The position numbers were made by a program, and so were the translations under genes. This document shows, one piece after another, positions 25,189 through 35,174 of a stretch of DNA of 38,961 nt. Every line of letters starts with the position of its first letter. Position 1 is the stretch's first letter. The notes under the pieces were generated by a model. The model was not told the origin of the DNA. It saw nothing but the letters and a program-made list of their open reading frames with translations, and did no database searches. Source of the stretch: Ramicandelaber brevisporus (lineage: Eukaryota; Kickxellomycota; Ramicandelaberales; Ramicandelaberaceae); the NCBI GenBank assembly GCA_025201865.1, contig MU602766.1:19028-57988 (forward strand). The letters run 5' to 3'.

Positions 25189-27105
25189 ATGCTCATGTTG
25201 TCGACCTACACCAGCAAAAGCGTTCTGCTGACACGCTCTACCTTTGCCTGTACCATTGCTGCTACTCGATTGCTGTCGTGCACTCCATCGGCGCTTCGTC
25301 CCATATGTCGCGACAAACTCGCTTCTTCTAAACAATCTCGACCAACAGTGATAGCAACAGCAACGGCAGCAGTACCACTAAAGGCTTCAACTACATCTGC
25401 AGCCAAGACGCGAGATCTCCCATCCAGCATTGCAGCCTTCGAAGGCTCATTGATAGACGGTGCAAAGACTGCCATCACCGAACTCAATTCATCAAACCAG
25501 TCTTGGACATATGCCGACCTTCGTGGCAATGCCAGTGCCATTGCAAAGCTGCTGCTCTCTCGAAAGCCAGCTGCTAAATCACTGAATGAAGATCGGGTTG
25601 CGATCCTGTGCCCAGGCGGATGCTATTATGCAGCGGCCATGTGGGGAGTCTGGGCGGCTGGCGGTATTGCAGTTCCACTGGCGGTCAGTTATCCACCAAA
25701 GGAGCTTGCATTCTACCTGGAGGATACAAATGCAACTGCAATACTGGCGCATCCAAGCCTGGTCGATACGGCCACGGCAGCAGCTGCTCAGGCACAATCA
25801 CTGACGAGCGCAAAGATTGATGTGTTCAGCATCGCGGACACGTTGCAAGATCCGACTATTCGCCAATCTGATATCGACGTTGGCTCAGTTCCGATTAACG
25901 ATTCTAACCGAGCAATGCTGATTTATACAAGCGGTACATCGACTGGCAAGCCGAAAGGCGTAGTGACTCGATTCTCCAACTTGACTGCTCAGACTGACGC
26001 TCTCATTTCAGCGTGGAACTGGTCAACCAATGACAAGCTACTCCACTGTCTTCCACTGCATCACGTTCACGGCGTGACTGTTGCATTGGCATGCGCACTT
26101 CGTAGCGGTGCATCGCTTGAGATGATGCCTCGATTTGATGCTGCCACAATCTGGAAACGAGTGCTGCATGGTGCGCCGGATTTGACATTGTTTATGGGTG
26201 TACCAACCATGTATGTAAGGTTGTTGCAGTATTACGATGAGCATTTGGACAGTAAAGAGCAGAGAATGGCGAAGGATGCATGGGGCAGATTGAGAATGAC
26301 AGTTAGCGGATCCAGTGCTCTACCAACATCTGTGGCCAAGAGATGGAAGGATGTGACTGGCCACACCATGCTCGAGCGATATGGAATGACTGAAATTGGG
26401 ATGGGATTGTCCAACTCGGCATCCAACGAAGCCGAGAGATTTGAGGGCTGTGTTGGGCTGCCATTGCCTGGTGTATCTGTTCGCTTGTGCTACACCGAGG
26501 ACGATCCAAACGGCAGTGTGTATCGCAAAGGCGATGTGGTCAAATCCACAGATGTTCCCGGCGAGATCCAAATCAAGGGTGCCAGTGTGTTTGACGAGTA
26601 CTGGAATCGACCAGCCGAAATGACCACAAAAGAGTTCACGGCCGATGGCTGGTTCCGTACTGGCGACATTGCCATCCGCGACTCTCAATTTGCTCGTGCT
26701 CCGTTCCGTATTCTTGGTCGAAACTCTATTGATATCATCAAGAGCGGTGGATACAAGATTTCAGCACTGGAGATTGAGCGACACTTGCTGGAGCATCCTC
26801 GTATTGCCGATTGTGCAGTGGTTGGCATTCAAGATGTGGAGTGGGGCGAAAGAGTGGCTGCTGTCGTTGCGCCAAAGTCGAAGGGATCACGTCCATCCAC
26901 GCCGGTTGAAGGTGGCGATGAGCTGAGGCTGGATGCCGAGTCAATCAGAGCATGGCTGAAGAAGACTATGGCGCATTACAAGGTTCCATCCAGGTACATT
27001 GTTTTGGAAGAAGGTGAAGGCATTCCACGCAACGTGATGCACAAGATTGACAAGAAGGTTGTTCGTGCAATGTTCACGTCTCCTCCCTCTACTTCGTCAA
27101 AGTAA
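25189..27105 (+). CDS. ACSF3: ACSF3-like mitochondrial acyl-CoA (malonyl-CoA) synthetase
   Basis: A 638-residue adenylate-forming enzyme. The first 45 residues (Ser/Thr/Arg/Leu, almost no acid) look like a mitochondrial presequence. The AMP-binding motif IYTSGTSTGKPKGVV starts at residue 245. Family motifs follow: the PLHHVHGVTVAL segment, RYGMTEIGM, GWFRTGDIA, and IKSGGYKISALEIE. The C-terminal catalytic lysine lies in IPRNVMHKIDKK, where the common NAMGK reads NVMHK. FMGVPTMYVRLLQYYDEH matches ACSF3, which activates malonate (and methylmalonate) to the CoA ester for mitochondrial fatty acid synthesis, better than other acyl-CoA synthetases. The ATG at 25189 was chosen; an in-frame ATG at 25108 would add a Phe-rich 27-residue segment and cannot be excluded. 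Malonate as substrate is inferred from family. Confidence 0.83.
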   Translation: MLMLSTYTSKSVLLTRSTFACTIAATRLLSCTPSALRPICRDKLASSKQSRPTVIATATAAVPLKASTTSAAKTRDLPSSIAAFEGSLIDGAKTAITELNSSNQSWTYADLRGNASAIAKLLLSRKPAAKSLNEDRVAILCPGGCYYAAAMWGVWAAGGIAVPLAVSYPPKELAFYLEDTNATAILAHPSLVDTATAAAAQAQSLTSAKIDVFSIADTLQDPTIRQSDIDVGSVPINDSNRAMLIYTSGTSTGKPKGVVTRFSNLTAQTDALISAWNWSTNDKLLHCLPLHHVHGVTVALACALRSGASLEMMPRFDAATIWKRVLHGAPDLTLFMGVPTMYVRLLQYYDEHLDSKEQRMAKDAWGRLRMTVSGSSALPTSVAKRWKDVTGHTMLERYGMTEIGMGLSNSASNEAERFEGCVGLPLPGVSVRLCYTEDDPNGSVYRKGDVVKSTDVPGEIQIKGASVFDEYWNRPAEMTTKEFTADGWFRTGDIAIRDSQFARAPFRILGRNSIDIIKSGGYKISALEIERHLLEHPRIADCAVVGIQDVEWGERVAAVVAPKSKGSRPSTPVEGGDELRLDAESIRAWLKKTMAHYKVPSRYIVLEEGEGIPRNVMHKIDKKVVRAMFTSPPSTSSK

Positions 27106-27162
27106 ACAAACTTAAAAGAAACACATACACTACACACTACACAAACTTTGCAGTCAGCATTG

Positions 27163-30100
27163 ATGACACCGCGGAGGCGTTCGCTGCGTCGAAACAAGCG
27201 GCCTGTGGAGACTGATGCAGAGGCTGAGGCCGAGGAAGCAGTCGAGCCTGTCCTCGTTGAAGACGAAGATCCAGATCAACAGCAAGCTTCAGTCAGCGAT
27301 CGGCAACTACGCGAACCGCAGCCATCAGCTGAATCGTCGTCTCCAAAGCATCAACACACAACAATAACACCGACCAGGTCGAAAGCTACAGCGACAACAA
27401 CAACAACAACAACAACAACAACGGCATCGCCAACAGTGGCAGCGGTAGCTAGTAGAAATGATAGACAGCAAGATGTAGTCAGTTTGGACGATGATGAAGA
27501 CGAAGCTGTGATTGTATCTGGTGTTGCCTCCTCTTCGAGAGCCACAGTGAAGGCTAATGAGGCAGTCTCGCCGTCTATCAGAAGCGGCCATGTTGGCAAG
27601 ATGATTACAAGATATCAGTCACAGCGGCCAACTCGTACTCACCAAGAACAACAGTCGTTCTTACTTCCTGTACACGATACTCGGCAATCTGCAATATCGC
27701 CCACCACACCACGCATTGAACGCTCTGTTCAGCGGCGTACTGTTGATGACCGCAACGATGATAGTGGAGATGGCAGAGATGGTGGAGATGATGATTTATC
27801 TATTGGTGATGAGATTGGCAAAAGACTGCGACGGACTCCCCAACAGCCTCAATATAGAGCGACGAGAACGACAACGCCTGCTACTACTGCAACACGGGAT
27901 GCACCCTTCTCTTCCAACAGAAATCAGCTGTTTGGTAATTTTATTCGACAAGGAAACAAGACGCCTACATCAGTATCATCATCAGCAGCAGCAGCATCAG
28001 CTGGCAGGAAGAAGCGTGGTGCAAAGGCTGTGGTTGATCATAATGACCCAATTGAAGATGATAAAAGTGATGATGACGATGGTATCGAGGTTACTGGAAA
28101 TCGCAGATTATTGCAGCAAGCGCGGATTCATGGTGGAGAAGATGCTAATGATAAGATTGACGATTGGATGGATGGTGATGACGACGATGATGATGATGAT
28201 GTATTTAATAGTCATAGTAATAATAAGAGCAATAAAAACAATAAAGATAATGTTAGGAATGGCACTAATAAAGTATTGGAGAGTATGCGTGCAAAGAGAA
28301 GAAGAGTAGAAATTGGATCAGTCACCTCACAGAACACAATATGTCTAGATGATGACAATAATGAATGTGACATTGAAGTCTCAGCATTGAATAGACCACC
28401 TAAAGTCAGCACTGATCCAAGATTAGCTTCGCGCCTATCGAAATTTCAACAGGAGCAGAGAGAACAGCAGCAGCAGCTACAACAGTCAGAAACTATGGAT
28501 GCAGCAGATGTTGATATCGATCGTCATCTATCCGAGGCTAGTCTAACATTGCCAGAGGATATGCCAATCAAACCATCTAGGCAGAAACAGCAACTAGAAC
28601 ATCAGTCACCAGTTCAGTTTGAGACACAGCCTGACGATGATGATAATATTACTGATTCATATCTAAACGCCACAGCTCAGAAACAAGCGGTGGTACAAAT
28701 GAAACCCATAGAAACTATCGACCTGAGTGATCATGAAGAAATAGAACACGGAGATGTAGATGAAGTTGGTAATAATGCTGATAATGCTGATAATACCGAG
28801 GATAATAACGAGGATGGAGATGATGATGGTGGATTTGAATTAGGCACAGGCACAGGCACAGGCACATCTATTTCAGTGCAAGGTCGCAAAGTGTATGAAT
28901 TGGATTGCTTTTATACAGAAGGTCAGAATTGCGAAATGTTTGAAAGCCGTGAATGTAAACATGGATTGACTGCATTTATTGACCAGGAGACTATTGGAAC
29001 GGATGCTGATCAAAGTTATATTCCAGTTGTTTTGATTAGAGTCAGTCCCAATGTGAGTTCGCCATGTTTGGTAAAGTTTTATTTATCGCATCTGAGTGTG
29101 ATTAAAGCGTATGCAATTGGACACAATGCGTTCATTAAGCTGGAGCGTAATCTTGGTGTACCTGCTCATTTGACAAATTCAATTGCAAAACACAACTCCA
29201 CTAATAACATTTTGGTTAATCCAAATAAACTTGTATTCTTTCCTACAAATTCACCAACTAATAAAGCAGAGAATGTAGTTAAAGAATTGGCTAAAACCAT
29301 TTGTAACATGGCAGGTGTTGCTAGTCATCCAAGTAAAAAGTTTTCAGTTCAGGCATGTGACAGGAATGAATCTGTACTTGTTGCATCTCATCGCAATACA
29401 CTGCTACAGCGGCTTAGACAGCAACCAAATGCAGGCTCAAGTAGAACACTCGCTCCCGCAAATCTATCAGTTAGCAGCTTTGCCAACATAGTTACAATCC
29501 AGAACAACAACAGCACATCTACAGCAGCAGGAAACAGACCACGCCCTAAGCCAGCCAGTTCCCTTGCAGTTCGGCCATCTGGCAGCAAACTCACAACTTA
29601 TGGCAGGCAAACGCAGCTTCAACAGAGACCAGCTGCAATTCCATTTAGCCCACCAACAGACAACCACCTGCAGCCGCTAGTTCCACATGATCAAGGCGTA
29701 TTCTCAGCTGGTCCTGCAAGTAGCTTCAACAGACAGCAGCGGCCATCTTTAAATCCAAGTCGTAATACACGCAAGAGTACACCAAATCAGCCCACTATTA
29801 CACTTGACGATTTTATGCCACGTAGATCAGAACGCATCAGTCGAAGCTCTCTTTCGTCATCATCAGCATCAGCAACTGGCTTGAGATCACGCTTCTTCGG
29901 CCAACATGATTCAGAGTTTGACATTATTGAGCAGATTAAAAGAGAAACACATCTGGGAGACGAGTTCTATCCGTATCAGATTGAACGCAATGTGTTATTT
30001 TTCTATCCATTTGATCATCACCATGGAGTTACAGTAACCACTCATGACTTGTATAGATTAAACCCTGGCCAGTTTCTCAATGATACTCTGCTGGATTTCT

Positions 30101-32274
30101 ACTTCAAATACCTGGTTCATGAAAAGTTTCCAGAATTCAGCAAAAGAGTCCACATTTTTACTCCATTCTTTTACAAGAGATTTACTAGTGAAAAATCAGC
30201 AAAAAGGAGTCATGCCAAGCAAGCTGCCAGAAATGACACTGCATCACTATTAATGGATGAAAATAATGACACTAATAATAATGACACTAATACTGCAGCA
30301 GCAGCAGCAGCAGCAGCAGCATCTGCCAACACTCGCACGACTCGCTCTGGGATTCATCGACCGCAGCTTCAGCGCCGTACTGGTTTCATTCCCAATCCAT
30401 TCAGCAATGAAGCTGCGAGAGCCGTTGATCTTGTGCCGCCGTGGTATGATAGAGTGCAGAGGTTAATGTCCAAAGTTGATATATTTGATAAGGATATGGT
30501 TGTTGTGCCAATTAATGAGAACTTGCACTGGTATTCTGCCGTTATATTTAACCCTGGCGCATTGCTCGAAGATGGTATTCCGATGCCACAACAAACCACG
30601 AAAAATGGTGTCACACAGCAGGCAGCGTCGACAGATAGCAGTGAGTCGGGCACAAGCGTTGAACCAGACATCAGCGCATCCCAGTCGCCAGCAGAGGACG
30701 CCAGTCATTATGTGATGGATACTGATGCCGACAATGTTGATGAAGATTCCGAGATAAGAGTGGTTGATGAAGCTGGTTCACTTGAAGGTGGCGGTGGTGA
30801 GTGCATTGATTTGAGCGATGATGACGATAATGGTGATAATGATAATGATAATGATGATGATGATAATGGTGATGATGAGGCAGATGAAAGTGGCAAAATT
30901 AACAATAACAATATCAACAGTGAAGATGAGGGCAGTGTAGTTGCTCCAACCCAAGCCACACGTGGTGCAATCGAGTCTCTTTTATCGATTCCAGAGTCTC
31001 CGCCATCTGCCCCGCGTCGTCCACTCAAATCATTACTCACTGAGAAGTCTGATGCAATCGAGATTAATGACAGCTCATTTGATGGTGAATTTGAGCAGGA
31101 TCGATTCCTCAGCACATTGGGTATCACTGGCGATCGCACCACCACTGATGTCACCGCAGCACAAATAGCTGATCGTATCCTTTCATCATTCACTTCGCCA
31201 ACCAAGTCGGCAGTCAAAGTGGATATAAGCGGTATGGACACTCAAGAGTTGCATCAACAATATCAAAAGGACTTGGCAGCAGCTCCTCCTCGCGAGTCAG
31301 ATGCCATTTCACTCTTAAGCTCTCCACATCCTTTGCGTCACTCAGTCAGCGCTGCCCCACCAGGTGAAACTGACATTGTGACACTGGATGACACGCAGAG
31401 TTCAACTCGTCTCCCAACAGCAACGACAACCACGTCAATATCGATTAGTGTCAACACGGATGGACTGTTTAATGCAAGTTCGCCTCTTCCAGCTGCTTCG
31501 CCTATACATGGAGGCGGTGGATATCAGCACTCAAGCCACAGCTCAACATCCAGTGATGACAATACACAAGCATTCACAATCTCACCACGTCGCCAGCCCA
31601 CAGCACAGTCAACTCGTCAGCAGCAGCAGCAGCAACAACAACAACAGCAACAACAACAGCAGCAGCCGGTTGATACACTGGCTTCATCGCCAACTACACT
31701 CAAATCCAATGATTTCTTTGACAATGACAGTAGCGATATCGAAGTGACAGGTTCATCCACCACAAAGCGCTTGGTTGATCGCTGCCACATTCTTATATTT
31801 GACTCCCTGCACATTAATCGCGTCACTGCGCTCACAAACATTCGAGAATTACTCTACTGGTCGGCGCGTGGTCGCAGGGGCATCATCCCCACAGTTGCAC
31901 CGCAGTCCCGCTATATGCGCAGCTTTCCAAAGCAAGACAACCACTGTGATTGCGGTGTATTTGTACTACAGATTGTAGAGTGGATCATGGAGAATTATGA
32001 CACGTTGATGCCTAAGATTGTGGAAAAGAGAGACAGTCCCAGCGATTGGTTTGGATTGGGTGTGATTCGAAGAAAGAGACGCGAAATCTTTGACATGTGC
32101 GAGAAGATTCAGATTCAGTATGCTGGAACTAAAAGTGCCTTGGAAGCAAAAGAAGCTGGAGTGACATTGGCTACATCCAGGGCTGATGCGATGGATATCG
32201 ACGAGGCGTCGGGCATTGAAGACACCCCAGCCCCAATTGACGAGTCAGATGATGATCTCATTGTTATTGAATAA
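27163..32274 (+). CDS. ULP2: Ulp2/SENP6-7-type SUMO protease (C48 family)
   Basis: A 1703-residue cysteine protease that removes SUMO, probably trimming poly-SUMO chains in the nucleus. The N-terminal 570 residues are disordered and acidic with poly-Thr and poly-Asp runs. A folded domain at about 574-680 (VYELDCFYTEGQNCEMF...) is of unknown type, perhaps PH-like. The C48 domain starts near residue 935 (YPYQIERNVLFFYPF) with LNPGQFLNDTLLDFYFKYL. The catalytic set is present: His1122 (NENLHWYS), Asp1547 (ILIFDSLH), Gln1591 and Cys1597 (DNHCDCGVFVLQ). About 420 residues, including Asp-rich and polyQ tracts and several SUMO-interaction-like clusters (for example ECIDLSDDDD), sit between His and Asp. 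A split catalytic domain is typical of Ulp2/SENP6/7. The ATG at 27163 is the first real start. Confidence 0.9.
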   Translation: MTPRRRSLRRNKRPVETDAEAEAEEAVEPVLVEDEDPDQQQASVSDRQLREPQPSAESSSPKHQHTTITPTRSKATATTTTTTTTTTASPTVAAVASRNDRQQDVVSLDDDEDEAVIVSGVASSSRATVKANEAVSPSIRSGHVGKMITRYQSQRPTRTHQEQQSFLLPVHDTRQSAISPTTPRIERSVQRRTVDDRNDDSGDGRDGGDDDLSIGDEIGKRLRRTPQQPQYRATRTTTPATTATRDAPFSSNRNQLFGNFIRQGNKTPTSVSSSAAAASAGRKKRGAKAVVDHNDPIEDDKSDDDDGIEVTGNRRLLQQARIHGGEDANDKIDDWMDGDDDDDDDDVFNSHSNNKSNKNNKDNVRNGTNKVLESMRAKRRRVEIGSVTSQNTICLDDDNNECDIEVSALNRPPKVSTDPRLASRLSKFQQEQREQQQQLQQSETMDAADVDIDRHLSEASLTLPEDMPIKPSRQKQQLEHQSPVQFETQPDDDDNITDSYLNATAQKQAVVQMKPIETIDLSDHEEIEHGDVDEVGNNADNADNTEDNNEDGDDDGGFELGTGTGTGTSISVQGRKVYELDCFYTEGQNCEMFESRECKHGLTAFIDQETIGTDADQSYIPVVLIRVSPNVSSPCLVKFYLSHLSVIKAYAIGHNAFIKLERNLGVPAHLTNSIAKHNSTNNILVNPNKLVFFPTNSPTNKAENVVKELAKTICNMAGVASHPSKKFSVQACDRNESVLVASHRNTLLQRLRQQPNAGSSRTLAPANLSVSSFANIVTIQNNNSTSTAAGNRPRPKPASSLAVRPSGSKLTTYGRQTQLQQRPAAIPFSPPTDNHLQPLVPHDQGVFSAGPASSFNRQQRPSLNPSRNTRKSTPNQPTITLDDFMPRRSERISRSSLSSSSASATGLRSRFFGQHDSEFDIIEQIKRETHLGDEFYPYQIERNVLFFYPFDHHHGVTVTTHDLYRLNPGQFLNDTLLDFYFKYLVHEKFPEFSKRVHIFTPFFYKRFTSEKSAKRSHAKQAARNDTASLLMDENNDTNNNDTNTAAAAAAAAASANTRTTRSGIHRPQLQRRTGFIPNPFSNEAARAVDLVPPWYDRVQRLMSKVDIFDKDMVVVPINENLHWYSAVIFNPGALLEDGIPMPQQTTKNGVTQQAASTDSSESGTSVEPDISASQSPAEDASHYVMDTDADNVDEDSEIRVVDEAGSLEGGGGECIDLSDDDDNGDNDNDNDDDDNGDDEADESGKINNNNINSEDEGSVVAPTQATRGAIESLLSIPESPPSAPRRPLKSLLTEKSDAIEINDSSFDGEFEQDRFLSTLGITGDRTTTDVTAAQIADRILSSFTSPTKSAVKVDISGMDTQELHQQYQKDLAAAPPRESDAISLLSSPHPLRHSVSAAPPGETDIVTLDDTQSSTRLPTATTTTSISISVNTDGLFNASSPLPAASPIHGGGGYQHSSHSSTSSDDNTQAFTISPRRQPTAQSTRQQQQQQQQQQQQQQQQPVDTLASSPTTLKSNDFFDNDSSDIEVTGSSTTKRLVDRCHILIFDSLHINRVTALTNIRELLYWSARGRRGIIPTVAPQSRYMRSFPKQDNHCDCGVFVLQIVEWIMENYDTLMPKIVEKRDSPSDWFGLGVIRRKRREIFDMCEKIQIQYAGTKSALEAKEAGVTLATSRADAMDIDEASGIEDTPAPIDESDDDLIVIE

Positions 32275-32461
32275 ACTATAATTCCACTTCTATTCAATTA
32301 ACTCTCGAGCGACCTTTTCTTTCTTTCTTTTTCTTTTCTTCTTTAAAAAGCAACTCTATTGATACTCAATCAACTACACTCTACTATTGATATAAAAGGA
32401 GCTCAGCTTCTTTTAAAAAGAAGGAATGAAAAATTACAGTAAAATAAAGGATGAGAAGAAA

Positions 32462-32508
32462 ATGAGAAAATGAGAAAATGAATGAAGTGGATGAAGTGGA
32501 TGAAGTGG
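32462..32508. repeat. ATGAGAAA and ATGAAGTGG short tandem repeats
   Basis: Two octamers ATGAGAAA (32462-32477) are followed by three perfect 9-mers ATGAAGTGG (32482-32508). They lie between the convergent SUMO protease and A20/AN1 genes. Confidence 0.88.
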
Positions 32509-32565
32509 GTAAGTTTAGCCAAACTCACATGAATGAACATTGCACGTTAAAGTAAAACACATAGA

Positions 32566-32831
32566 TTACATGCGTTGGAAGCTACGTCCGCCCTTGTTCT
32601 CTGCAACCTTCGGGTTGAGCTTAGTCAGGTTTTCCCTGCCGTGCTGGGCAAAATCAAATGTGCACTCGTGCTGATTTGGCTGCTTGTGAGAGTCACAGTA
32701 GACAAACTCACACTTGCACTTGTTGGTGATTTGCTTAACCAGCGGGACCTTGCCCTTGCAGAAGAAGCACTTGCCTGGATTCTTTTGCGTTCTCCGCTTC
32801 TCCGCTACAGGTGGAGTTGTCTCAGAGTCAC

Positions 32832-32862
<31 letters not shown>

Positions 32863-33673
32863 AGAGGTAGTGGATTCAGCAGACACGGCTGGAGCTGGTG
32901 CTGGAGCTGGCGGCTCAACAGCTACTGGCTGAGAAGTGATTGCGGCAGCGGCGGCCTTTGCAGCCTTAGCGGCAGCCTCCGCAGCAGATGCAGTGGCGGC
33001 GGCAGAGGCAGCTTCTGTGATGGCTGTAGACACATCGGATGCATTAGCTGCAGCTTCGCTGGCGCGCTGGGAGTCCTTGTAGCATTTGCTGCACATGGAG
33101 TTGAATGCTGGGTTTCTGTTGGGATTAATAAACAAGTTGTCAATTTCATCAAGTGCATCAAATAAAGGAGAAAGAGAGAGACATATACGATGATGATTAG
33201 ATCGGCATTGATTCACAATTGAGAAATTGTCAGTCAGTTGTACTGTTGTGGTCTTTTGTTTTTCTTGTCGCCAGCATATACGATGATGATTAGATCGGCA
33301 TTGATTCACAATTGAGAAATTGTCAGTCAGTTGTACTGTTGTGGTCTTTTGTTTTTCTTGTCGCCAGATAGCGAAGGAATGTAAGCAGCAAGTGTGAGGT
33401 CAACTTGAGACGTCGAATGACAATGGCAAGAAAGGACTGCAGCCGCAGCTAGTCGAGTTGACTAGTGCTAGGAGCTCTCTTGTTGCTGCTGTCCGTCGCT
33501 CGCTCGCTCGCTATGTGAAGATGGCTTCGCTTCGAGATGATGACGAATCCCTTTTTCATTTTGCACTGTTGTCGCAGAAAAAAACCTCGCTTTCTTCGCA
33601 GCAATACCACTTACCCAAAGAAACCGCAGCCTTTAGCGCAGTATGGAGTCGCAGCCTGTGGAGTCTTGTCCAT
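32566..33673 (-). CDS. A20/AN1 zinc-finger protein, two exons
   Basis: Exon 1 is 33615-33673 and exon 2 is 32566-33115 (minus strand), giving 202 residues. Exon 2 alone lacks the first half of an A20 finger. Upstream, the minus strand reads MDKTPQAATPYCAKGCGFF and then a donor GTAAGT at 33614; the acceptor is CCAACAG ending at 33116. Joining restores the glycine codon and a complete A20 finger C-x3-C-x11-C-x2-C (Cys12, 16, 28, 31). An Ala/Ser/Thr-rich linker follows, then an AN1 finger from Cys136 (CFFCKGKVPLV ... CKCEFVYCDSHKQPNQHECTFD), ending like ZFAND5/6 proteins (NPKVAENKGGRSF). These proteins bind ubiquitin and act in stress and protein turnover. The splice sites are read from sequence, not transcripts. 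Confidence 0.88.
33116..33614 (-). other. 499-bp intron of the A20/AN1 gene
   Basis: GT-AG intron with donor GTAAGT and acceptor CCAACAG, and a TTATTAAT branch-like sequence about 10 bases upstream of the acceptor. Retention would insert a stop codon immediately after Phe19 and Gly20, so splicing is needed for a full protein. It holds the perfect 93-bp tandem duplication at 33182-33367. It is the only intron I could support in the window. Confidence 0.85.
33182..33367. repeat. Perfect 93-bp tandem duplication inside an intron
   Basis: Unit 33182-33274 is repeated without a visible mismatch at 33275-33367. Each unit contains an inverted repeat ACAATT-GAGA-AATTGT (33215-33230 and 33308-33323). 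The unit length is a multiple of three, so the open frame running back from exon 2 stays open through it. Confidence 0.93.
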
Positions 33674-35131
<1,458 letters not shown>

Positions 35132-35174
35132 GCTGACATTTTATTAACCTTTAGATCTTTAAACGAATAGTTAT

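Noticed and set aside
32566-33309. Uninterrupted 247-residue A20/AN1 frame
   Set aside because: It lacks the first two A20 cysteines and reads through the tandem duplication; the spliced model gives a perfect finger. It stays possible only as a minor alternative start.
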